Shown here: one piece after another, positions 57,227 to 64,000 of the stretch
How the letters are laid out: the number at the start of each line of letters is the position of its first letter
Numbering within the stretch: the stretch's first letter is position 1
DNA from: Agrobacterium larrymoorei
GTDB taxonomy: Bacteria; Pseudomonadota; Alphaproteobacteria; Rhizobiales; Rhizobiaceae
NCBI RefSeq assembly: GCF_030819275.1
Contig: NZ_JAUTBL010000001.1
Location: 1,022,501-1,086,500, forward strand
Length of the DNA: 64,000 nucleotides
Direction: 5' to 3'
Notes under the pieces: model-generated
What the model saw: only the letters and a program-made list of their open reading frames with translations
Databases searched by the model: none
What the model was told of the DNA's origin: nothing
Program-made: the position numbers and the translations under genes

Positions 57227-58990
57227 TTAGAATTCCGTCCATTCAGCCTTGACCGCCGCGCTCCCATGCGAGACGAATTTCGGGCTTGAGCGCTGGACTG
57301 GCGGTTTGGCCTGAACGGGTTTGGACGGTGCCGATGTGACCGCCGCACGGTCATCGAAGCGGAACTGCTCCAGCAAGGCAAAGAGCGCCTTTGCTTCTGC
57401 TGCAAGGCCATGGCTGGCTGCCGTCTGCTCTTCGACCATGGCCGCATTCTGCTGCGTGCCCTGGTCTACGAGATTGATAGCGCGATTGATATCGTTGAGA
57501 GCGGTGGACTGCTCGCGCGCTGACTCGATGATTGCGCCGATATCCTTGTTGATGTCCTGAACATTGCCGGCGATCTCCTGCAGCGCTTCGCCAGCTTTGC
57601 CAACCAGCGTGACGCCATTGGCGACCTGAGCGCCGGAAGCAGTGATCAGCGCCTTGATCTCCTTTGCCGCGGAGGCTGACCGTTGCGCCAATTCTCTGAC
57701 CTCCTGGGCGACGACGGCAAAGCCTTTGCCGGCCTCTCCGGCACGCGCGGCTTCCACGCCCGCATTCAATGCAAGCAGATTGGTCTGGAAAGCAATCTGG
57801 TCGATCACACCAATGATATTGGAGATCTCGTTCGACGACTGGTTGATCCTGTCCATCGCCAGCATGGCCTCGTTCACGATCGCACCAGAGCGATCTGCAT
57901 GAGCTTTCGCGCGTCCCACCAGTTGGCCGGAGTCTTCCGCCCGTTGGCTTGAATCCTTCACCGTTGTGGTAATCTCCTCAAGCGCTGCTGCAGTCTCTTC
58001 CACCGATGCTGCCTGTTGCTCCGTCCGCTTTGCGAGATCGTCAGCGGAGATGCGGACTTGATGCGCACCGGCAGAAATCGTCTCAGCATTGCTGCGCACG
58101 GTCGACATAGCATCTCGCAGCTTGGCGGATGCGGCATTGAAGTCACGGCGCAGCCGGTCAAGTGCCGCTATAAACGGTGTATCGATCGTTTGCGACAGGT
58201 CGCCATGGGCAAGGCTTGTAAGAGAATTGGCCAGTCTCTCGACATTTTCGACGCGATCTGTCACGTCCGTCGCGAACTTGACGACCTTGAAGACCCGCCC
58301 TTTGAAATCGAAGACCGGGTTGTAGGATGCTTGAATATGGACGGGGCGCCCGCCTTTGCCCACCCGCATGAACTCGCCGGCGACAAACTCTCCAGCGTTG
58401 AGTTTCCGCCACATCTCCGCGTAGTCCGGGCTCGCCGCAAAAGCGGCATCAACGAACATTCTATGGTGTTTGCCAACGACTTCAGAAGCCGTGTAGCCAA
58501 GCGCCTGCAGGAAGTTCTGGTTTGCACAGAGGATTGTGCCATCCGTCTTGAACTCGACCACCGCCTGAGCTCTTGAGATCGCCTCGATCTTCGCGCCCGT
58601 ATCGATGCCATGCATCTTGGTCTGCGTGATGTCGTTGGCGAATTTGATGATCTTGAGCACTTTGCCAGCGCTGTTCTTGATCGGATTGTAGTTGCCGCGA
58701 ATGAAGATTTCCGTCCCATCCTTGGCAAGCCGGGTAAACTCGCTGCAGATGAAGTCTCCGCTGCGAAGCTTGTTCCAGAAGGTCTTGTAATCGGCTGACC
58801 GCGCATAATCGTCGTCCAGGAAAATACTGTGGTGTTTTCCACGGAGCTCCGATGACGAGTATCCCATCAGGTCACAGAAGTTTTTGTTGGCTTTAAGGAT
58901 GTTGCCATCCACGTCAAACTCGATGACAGCAAAGGACAGATCCAGTGCGTTCAAGATTTTTGCGGCATCGGAATTGTAGAGAAGCGCCAT
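57227..58990 (-). CDS. Soluble PAS-PAS methyl-accepting chemotaxis protein
   Basis: A 587-residue chemoreceptor with no membrane segment. Two tandem PAS domains (about 10-120 and 130-245) are clearly related to each other, sharing GKHH..F, YNP and KFA-D-T motifs. They are followed by a HAMP-like linker (about 246-300) and the signalling domain with tip [28 protein letters not shown]. The protein ends in EWTEF, which fits the W-x-x-F pattern of CheR/CheB-docking pentapeptides. PAS domains of this kind often bind heme or flavin, so it may sense oxygen, redox state or energy from the cytoplasm. Start is the ATG at 58990 with AGGA upstream. Confidence 0.9.
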   Translation of the reverse strand: MALLYNSDAAKILNALDLSFAVIEFDVDGNILKANKNFCDLMGYSSSELRGKHHSIFLDDDYARSADYKTFWNKLRSGDFICSEFTRLAKDGTEIFIRGNYNPIKNSAGKVLKIIKFANDITQTKMHGIDTGAKIEAISRAQAVVEFKTDGTILCANQNFLQALGYTASEVVGKHHRMFVDAAFAASPDYAEMWRKLNAGEFVAGEFMRVGKGGRPVHIQASYNPVFDFKGRVFKVVKFATDVTDRVENVERLANSLTSLAHGDLSQTIDTPFIAALDRLRRDFNAASAKLRDAMSTVRSNAETISAGAHQVRISADDLAKRTEQQAASVEETAAALEEITTTVKDSSQRAEDSGQLVGRAKAHADRSGAIVNEAMLAMDRINQSSNEISNIIGVIDQIAFQTNLLALNAGVEAARAGEAGKGFAVVAQEVRELAQRSASAAKEIKALITASGAQVANGVTLVGKAGEALQEIAGNVQDINKDIGAIIESAREQSTALNDINRAINLVDQGTQQNAAMVEEQTAASHGLAAEAKALFALLEQFRFDDRAAVTSAPSKPVQAKPPVQRSSPKFVSHGSAAVKAEWTEF

Positions 58991-59168
58991 GGGCCATGTT
59001 CCTGAAGAGCGGTTTGGACCATCCTCTCATGTCGAAGTTAATAATTTAGTGAAGAAAAAATTGAGTCTCTCTAATTAAGCTTTACTCTAAAGTCTAATAT
59101 CCCCGCCTATAGACAACGTCCCCTCAGCATTCACTTCGACGAAGCGTCATGAGCCCATTGTCTCTCCT

Positions 59169-59612
59169 TCAGATATCGATCAGCGCAATACCGAGTTCCG
59201 GCTTCTTGCGTCGACGCAAAGCAACAGCACTTTCTCGGATCATGATCTCCAATGTGGGGTGTACAATACCGCTGATGAAATGCCCTCCCTTCGTCGAGCG
59301 ATCGGCAAAACCGAGAACAGCATGCAGGTGCAGACTGGCTTTTCCGGCGTCATCGACTGCGACATCGCCAATGGCGCTTAGAACTTCAGACTGGGTATCG
59401 ACCGGAATGTCGATGTAGCTTTTCTGTGCGAAGTCGAAAAAACCGAGCTTAGCCTGTTTGAAGGCACCGATTGCGGTCAATGAGGCTCCGGTGATGTTCT
59501 CCTCTTCACAGAACTTGGTGATGGCGGCAAAGGCTTCCTCTCCATCGTCCAGGACCAGAACGAAGTTTCGCTCGCTCCACGGATCGCTTCTGCCCAGTTC
59601 TTTGCTTTGCAT
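59169..59612 (-). CDS. PPC/DUF296-domain protein
   Basis: A 147-residue protein that is almost entirely one PPC (plants and prokaryotes conserved, DUF296) domain. Signature segments are LVLDDGEEAFAAITKF near 20, NITGASLTAIGAF near 40 and SLHLHAVLGFAD near 93, the histidines being the conserved metal-type pair. In plants the domain is attached to AT-hooks. The stand-alone bacterial form has no settled function. It is divergent from the PNPOx-fold gene. Confidence 0.8.
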   Translation of the reverse strand: MQSKELGRSDPWSERNFVLVLDDGEEAFAAITKFCEEENITGASLTAIGAFKQAKLGFFDFAQKSYIDIPVDTQSEVLSAIGDVAVDDAGKASLHLHAVLGFADRSTKGGHFISGIVHPTLEIMIRESAVALRRRKKPELGIALIDI

Positions 59613-59735
59613 GTGCTGTCGCTTTCTGCCGATTATATCCTGCGGACAAACTGGCCGTATGCTTTGGAAGTTCCCTCAGGAGGAACGATGTCACGGCGAA
59701 GGTCGTTCAAGGAGCATCGATTACAGGAGGGCCAG

Positions 59736-60218
59736 ATGGCACATATCGAAGACGACAACGCAAAGGTCTGGGATCTGGCTGAAAAGATCCGCTTTTGCAT
59801 GCTGACGACGCAAACAGGCTCAGATCTTCGCGCACGGCCAATGGCTGCTCACGCCGAGCAGTTGGAAAATTCCTTCTATTTCCTGACCGATGTCGCAAGT
59901 CATAAGGATGAGGAGATCGCACGACATCCAAATGTCTGCCTGGCTTTCGCGGATTCGAAGGGCCAAAAATATGTCTCGATCTCCGGCACCGCGGAGGTTC
60001 AGAACGACCGCGAGCGGATCCGCGACCTGTTTTCGACGCCAGCAAAAGCGTGGTGGGACAGTGCGGAAGATCCATCCATTCGTGTCCTGAAGGTCACCCC
60101 ATCATCCGCAGAATACTGGGACAGCCCCGGCACCGTCATTAGCTATATCAAGATGGCGGCCGCGGCCGTGAGTAACACTCGCCCCGATATGGGCGAAAAC
60201 GCCAAGGTCGAGATGTAA
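59736..60218 (+). CDS. Pyridoxamine 5'-phosphate oxidase-fold protein (general stress protein 26-like)
   Basis: A 160-residue split-barrel flavin-binding protein of the GSP26 branch of the PNPOx superfamily. Visible features are RARPMAAHAEQLENSFYFLTD, HPNVCLAFADSKGQKYVSISGTAEV and the C-terminal AEYWDSPG. Two in-frame ATGs each have their own AGGAGG: 59736, with five bases of spacing, and 59688, with four. I choose 59736 because it matches the usual domain boundary. The alternative adds 16 basic residues. It probably binds FMN or F420 and acts in redox stress. Confidence 0.82.
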   Translation: MAHIEDDNAKVWDLAEKIRFCMLTTQTGSDLRARPMAAHAEQLENSFYFLTDVASHKDEEIARHPNVCLAFADSKGQKYVSISGTAEVQNDRERIRDLFSTPAKAWWDSAEDPSIRVLKVTPSSAEYWDSPGTVISYIKMAAAAVSNTRPDMGENAKVEM

Positions 60219-60228
60219 AACAACGACG

Positions 60229-60256
60229 GCCAGCGATGATGCGCTGGCCATTCTTC
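60229..60256 (+). terminator. Rho-independent terminator between convergent genes
   Basis: GGCCAGCG, six-base loop, CGCTGGCC, then ATTCTTCTCT. It starts 10 bases after the stop of the PNPOx-fold gene and faces the convergent P450 gene. Confidence 0.65.
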
Positions 60257-60286
60257 TCTCTGACCTGCATATGGCCCTGCCCAACT

Positions 60287-61661
60287 TTACGCCGCTACAA
60301 CCGTCATCTTCAGACTGGTTCTTGGCCTCAGCGTTACCTTCATCAGCGGTTCGGGTGTGTTGCCAGCCGTTCTCAAGCGAAGCTTCTGTAAAATGACGGC
60401 CAGAACGGCAACGGCCTCCATCACAGCAAAAGCGTTTCCGATGCATATTCGGGGGCCTGCACCGAAAGGCATGTAGGCATAACGGTGCCGGGCCTTGGTT
60501 GCGTCTGGTCGAAATCTGTCAGGATCGAACGTTTCCGGCGCGCTCCAGATTGCAGCGTGGTGATGCACGGCATAGATCGGAACGAACATCACGGTGCCCT
60601 CCGGCACGAGATAATCTCCAAGCTTGAAGTCTTTGAGTGCTGTCCGAGTGATGATCGGGGCTGGTGGGTAAAGCCGCATAGCTTCGGAAAACACCTGCCT
60701 CGTATAGTGCAGCTCCGCGATATGCTCCGGTCTTACCTCGCCGCCCTGAGTGACCTCGTCAATTTCCGCCGCTACACGCGCCTCGTATTCGGGGTGCCGC
60801 GCCAGAAGATCGAAAGTCCAGGCGAGACCAAGGGCTGTCGTCTCATGGCCAGCGGTGATGAAGGTCATCAGATTGTCGATGATCTCCTCGTCAGTCATCT
60901 TACGCTCCGTTTCCGGGTCGGTTGCCGCAATCAGCATGGAGACGAGATCGTGACGATCCGATGGGCTACGCCGACACTCCTCCAGAACGCTCGTCAGGCT
61001 GGAGCGCAGAAACTCCACCGCCTTCGTCGGCCCGCCGCCTTCCTGGATAGGGCGTCCAGTCCGGCGCGCCCACGACCCCAAGCGCGAATGTCCAGCCGCT
61101 TGGTCGAAGATAATCCGTGATGCTACGTTCAACAAGATTCACATCAATGCCATGACCACCCGACATCATCGTTTCGACAATGATATCGAAGGTCGTCTTC
61201 ATCATCTCATGGCCGACATCAACTGTTTCACCTTGCTGCTTCAACAATCGGTCGCTCGTTTGTCGCGCAGCAGCAAGCATGGCCGGCTGAAGCTCTGTCA
61301 AGGAAGACGGGCGAAATGCGCTGGCAACCGACTGACGTTGCCATTTCCAGTGTGCTCCGTCGGCCGTCAACAACCCAGACCCAAGTGCTGGCCCCAGCGC
61401 GCGGCGAACCTGATCGCCCTTCCCCAGTACATCCGCATTCTTGACCAGTGCCTCTTGGATCAGCGCAGGATCAGAGATGTAGATACTGACCCTTCCGGCT
61501 GTCTTCGAAAAAACCAGCGGTTCGGTAAAGACTGCCGGCGGCAGGGCGTCGAGTGGATTGCGGATAAGCGCCAATAGTGCTCTCGCCGTTGACGCTTCCG
61601 TCACAGGCCCCATTGGCCTCAGTGATACGCTCTGGTCGTTCAATGGACTGCTCCCTGTCAT
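60287..61661 (-). pseudogene. Cytochrome P450 split by a +1 frameshift
   Basis: Corrected length is about 457 residues, normal for a P450. The ATG at 61661 (MTGSSPLND) follows a strong AAGGAG. The first frame carries the N-terminal half, including ADGAHWKWQRQSVASAFRP (the C-helix heme-propionate motif), up to DWTPYPGRR near residue 209. The second frame carries TKAVEFLRSS, the I-helix AGHETTALG, the K-helix SEAMRLYPP and the heme loop FGAGPRICIG with the Cys ligand. Removing one base from the run at 61031-61033 joins them as GRRPTKAVEF. The substrate is unknown. No redox-partner gene is adjacent. Confidence 0.86.
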
Positions 61662-61792
61662 TTGCTCTCCTTGCTTCTGATATGGGAAGCCTGAAGCAGA
61701 TTGCGACGGTGACGAAGTCGTTATGGCGGTCTTGTTAATCTTCATCCTTTCTCATGATCCGGGCATATGGATGTCTCACAGGGTCCAGGTGT

Positions 61793-63058
61793 TCAGCAGA
61801 GAAGTTGAGAGGGGCGCGCATTGTTCGCCATCTTAGATCGAAGAAGGGCCATCAGCATGGGTTTTACAGTGAAGCTGTCGCTGTGCTTCTTCTTGATGAG
61901 GCTTCTCAAATAGCCACCTGCGGAATTGATCTGTTCAGATCTTTCCAAGATACACGCTATGATTGCGCATGTGGCCTGAGGACCTACCTGTCTCTCCGCC
62001 TCGTCATAAGCAGACTGACTGATTGAAAGCATGGATTTTACCACATTTGCTGCACTTTGGAGGTCTGTCCAGCTTCTGACAACGCCACCAGGACCGTAAA
62101 GCGAGATTTCAGGGCATGCTCGTAGCACTGTCTGAAGATCATATTTCTCTTCGTTGACGGTTGCCTCTGCTAGGCTGGAGGGATTTGTGCGGATTGCTGG
62201 TCGAGACGTCGTGGAGATATCGGCTTGAGGGCTGTCTGCGTTTTCCACAAGGTCGGCATCTTCAAAATAGGATTCGGATTCTGAACTCTGTATAAGCCGC
62301 TCATTTTGATAGGCATTGGCGCTTGTTTTTTCGATTTCTAGCTGTTTTTCCAAAAGCTTAGCAATATCGTCACGAACTTCGCTCAATTCTACCAGAATGA
62401 GGCTTAGCTGTGGTGCCTTCGTTTTGCGATCCAGCTTTGCAGTGATCACGATTTGACGTGCGCGAAAGACATCCAGTCGCTCATGATCGGTGCAATCGGC
62501 GAGAAACTCGATGAGTTTGACAATGTCACGTCGGCATAGGCTGATTTTTTCACGCAGACGCTGGAGTTGAAGACGTTCCTCGGCGAGCATTTCCGCAATT
62601 GCTTCGATCTCGTCAGAACGTGCGATGAGGGGGGACAGCGAAAATCCGAAAGCATCGCTGATACTGCCGGCGCGGTTTTTCCTGGCATATCGTTTGCCGT
62701 TTGGACTGTCCTTGCGCAGAATAAGCCCTGCATCGACAAGCGCTGCGAGATGCCGGCGTAGTGTCTGCTCCGACATTCCATGGGCCCGCAGCGACAACTG
62801 TTCGTTGGATGGGAAGACCACCAAACCATGTTCGTCGGAGAGTTCCGTTTTCGGATAGAAGCTCAGAAGGGCATTGAGAACGGCAAGAGACCGATCAGAA
62901 ACGCCGAGAACGTTTCTTGCTTCGCAGATGCGGCGGAAGAGTTTCCATTTGTCGATGGACTGTTCCGCACTGATGTTTTGAGACGCAAATTGGTGTGCGA
63001 GTTGGGCATAACTAACCCCTCGCCGCCCAAAGGGCGTCGTTACAGTATCGCTATTCAT
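61793..63058 (-). CDS. repC: Replication initiator RepC of a repABC replicon
   Basis: A 421-residue initiator essential for replication of repABC plasmids and chromids. The N-terminal part (TPFGRRGVSYAQLAHQF) and a winged-helix DNA-binding region (EQLSLRAHGMSEQTLRRHLAALVDAGLI, about 85-112) are characteristic. A charged coiled-coil-like middle and the C-terminal domain (AANVVKSMLSISQSAYDEAE; GGYLRSLIKK) follow. The ATG at 63058 has AAGGTG six bases upstream. In this family the origin lies inside repC. An AT-richer stretch near 62250-62370 is the place to look. Confidence 0.95.
   Translation of the reverse strand: MNSDTVTTPFGRRGVSYAQLAHQFASQNISAEQSIDKWKLFRRICEARNVLGVSDRSLAVLNALLSFYPKTELSDEHGLVVFPSNEQLSLRAHGMSEQTLRRHLAALVDAGLILRKDSPNGKRYARKNRAGSISDAFGFSLSPLIARSDEIEAIAEMLAEERLQLQRLREKISLCRRDIVKLIEFLADCTDHERLDVFRARQIVITAKLDRKTKAPQLSLILVELSEVRDDIAKLLEKQLEIEKTSANAYQNERLIQSSESESYFEDADLVENADSPQADISTTSRPAIRTNPSSLAEATVNEEKYDLQTVLRACPEISLYGPGGVVRSWTDLQSAANVVKSMLSISQSAYDEAERQVGPQATCAIIACILERSEQINSAGGYLRSLIKKKHSDSFTVKPMLMALLRSKMANNARPSQLLC
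62250..62370. other. Probable oriV region inside repC
   Basis: AT-richer stretch within repC (several T runs and few GC blocks). It is known for other repABC replicons that the origin lies in an AT-rich part of the repC coding sequence. The exact borders here are inferred. Confidence 0.35.
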
Positions 63059-63121
63059 GTCTTTCACCTTCAACGAGGCAAAAGAAAATCGCTCACCGAA
63101 AAGATTTCGATGCCAAGACTC

Positions 63122-63150
63122 TTGACTATGATTCGCGGAAATGAGATTCT
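63122..63150 (+). promoter_or_regulatory. Promoter of the counter-transcribed RNA
   Basis: TTGACT (63122-63127), 17 bases, GATTCT (63145-63150). It points against repC, as expected for the antisense RNA of repABC replicons. Confidence 0.55.
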
Positions 63151-63156
63151 TCGGGT

Positions 63157-63207
63157 GCTTAAATCAAAGAAAGGCTTCCGCGCGGCAACGTTCGGGGGCT
63201 TTTTTCT
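63157..63207 (+). ncRNA. Counter-transcribed RNA (ctRNA) repressing repC
   Basis: Predicted RNA of about 50 bases. The start is set seven bases after the -10 box. The end is a terminator with GCTTCCG and CGGGGGC arms (two G-U pairs) followed by TTTTTT. Position, strand, size and terminator match the ctRNAs known between repB and repC, which pair with the repC leader and act as a main incompatibility and copy-number factor. Ends are approximate. Confidence 0.7.
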
Positions 63208-63360
63208 TTTGGGCCAGATGCTCCTGTTTCTGTTTCTGTTTCAGTTATGGGTTTCGTTAAAGCGCGTCGAAATCTTGGGAGATCCGTCTCGCGCTTCAAT
63301 GTCGTGTTTCGAATTCCTCGTAGCTCAAAGCCTCAACTGACCTTGAGCGACAGACGGGTC

Positions 63361-64000
63361 CTACTGTTTCGAGCGATACTCCTCGAATAAAGTTTGCAGA
63401 TGCTCCAGAACGAAAGAAGCAAACTCAGGTGCTTCCTTGCGATCGATGGAGATATCAACCTTGCGCTCCGTCTCGACGATCTTCGCGAGCTTCTGACCGC
63501 TCTTCAACGCCAGAACGCCGCTGCGCTTGGGCTCGACCTTAGGCTTAAGATATTCCAGCAGAGCCTTGAAACGCTCTTCCGACGCAAGTCTTTCGATGCG
63601 ATCATCGTCAAGAAAAGACCGTGCAACATCATTCACCTTGGATGACGTCAACTGGTCAGCGAGATCCATCCAGTTTCGACGGCCGACGCCAGGGGCAGGA
63701 CCAATCTTATCAACGATGTCATCGGGAATACGCCCGACGACCGAAAGCATGTTCGAAAGATCGCTCTTATAGAGAGACATCGCGGCCATGATGGTATCGC
63801 GCGAAAATCTGAGCTGTAGCTTCTGTGCGAAGCGCGCTTTCTCAATATAGCTGAGATCGCGGCGTTCGTTGTTTTCCTGGCCTTGGGCGACGACAAGCTG
63901 CTCATCTGTCAGATCACGGACGACAGCGCGGACAGGAATACCGATCTCCGCAACAGCACGTAGACGACGATGTCCGAAAGCGACCTGATAGCGACCGGGT
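63361..64000 (-). CDS. repB: Partitioning protein RepB (ParB family), N-terminus beyond the window
   Basis: The C-terminal 212 residues of the centromere-binding protein of the repABC partition system. ParB box motifs are visible (QVAFGHRRLRAVAEI; QENNERRDLSYIEKARFA), followed by the helix-turn-helix region and the C-terminal dimerisation part (LEHLQTLFEEYRSKQ). The frame is open to the window edge. repA should lie further right on this strand. Confidence 0.94.
   Translation of the reverse strand, partial: PGRYQVAFGHRRLRAVAEIGIPVRAVVRDLTDEQLVVAQGQENNERRDLSYIEKARFAQKLQLRFSRDTIMAAMSLYKSDLSNMLSVVGRIPDDIVDKIGPAPGVGRRNWMDLADQLTSSKVNDVARSFLDDDRIERLASEERFKALLEYLKPKVEPKRSGVLALKSGQKLAKIVETERKVDISIDRKEAPEFASFVLEHLQTLFEEYRSKQ

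Larger units (their letters stand above)
63059..63360. other. repB-repC intergenic region (incompatibility locus)
   Basis: 302 bp between repB and repC on the minus strand. It holds the counter-transcribed RNA gene on the plus strand and the repC leader, whose folding the RNA controls. I see no protein gene in it. Confidence 0.75.

Noticed and set aside
60966..61745. Stand-alone 259-codon short P450-like gene
   Set aside because: It is the N-terminal half of one P450. The heme-binding half follows at once in the next frame.
1..64000. tRNA or rRNA genes and T-DNA borders
   Set aside because: I looked for tRNA-like CCA/TTCGA patterns, conserved rRNA segments and 24-base border-like direct repeats and saw none. 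Absence is by eye only.

Overview
The window reads as a stretch of a secondary replicon (chromid or megaplasmid) of a Rhizobiaceae bacterium, most likely Agrobacterium or a close Rhizobium. The main evidence is a repABC replication region at the right edge (repB C-terminus, the repB-repC gap with a counter-transcribed RNA, complete repC). Supporting evidence is a BcsN-type cellulose locus at the left edge, a smoEFGK/mtlK polyol operon, a RIME-like palindromic element, high GC coding bias and a very high density of ABC importers. The species cannot be fixed from the sequence alone.

Layout. 1-2845 (-): cellulose synthase bcsA (3' end beyond the window) and lipoprotein bcsN. 3113-4318 (+): AGE-family sugar epimerase/isomerase. 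4535-10650 (+): complete peptide-type ABC importer ending in a class V aminotransferase. 10820-11002 (+): small charged protein. 11038-20226 (-): polyol operon with a SorC-type regulator, SmoEFGK importer, mannitol 2-dehydrogenase, HAD phosphatase and FGGY kinase. 20333-27471: divergent peptide importer (fused double ATPase and M20 amidohydrolase on -, binding protein and two permeases on +). 27605-40247 (-): co-directional block of two peptide-type importers that has only one ATPase pair, plus a LysR regulator, an amidase and an M19 dipeptidase. 40480-44351: LysR regulator, glutaryl-CoA dehydrogenase and a semialdehyde dehydrogenase. 44398-52057: two-component pair (-) divergent from a CUT2 sugar importer and an SMP-30 lactonase (+). 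52749-61661: two chemoreceptors, a small membrane protein, glutathione synthetase, heme oxygenase, a PPC-domain protein, a PNPOx-fold protein and a cytochrome P450. 61793-64000 (-): repC, ctRNA and repB.

How it fits together. Nearly everything serves scavenging and catabolism of small plant or soil molecules: polyols enter through Smo and are oxidised to ketoses; oligopeptides or N-acyl amino acids enter through four peptide-type systems and are cut by M20, M19 and amidase enzymes encoded beside them; glutarate-type intermediates of lysine breakdown go through the dehydrogenase pair; an unidentified sugar enters through the CUT2 system, probably under a NarL-type two-component pair.

Four genes (DppC-type permease, LysR regulator, NarL-type response regulator, P450) are each split by a single +1 shift. 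All four are repaired by removing one base from a run of three or four G/C. This is either a base-calling artefact or real inactivation, and it is the main caution for users of this annotation. No tRNA, rRNA, insertion sequence or CRISPR array was seen.
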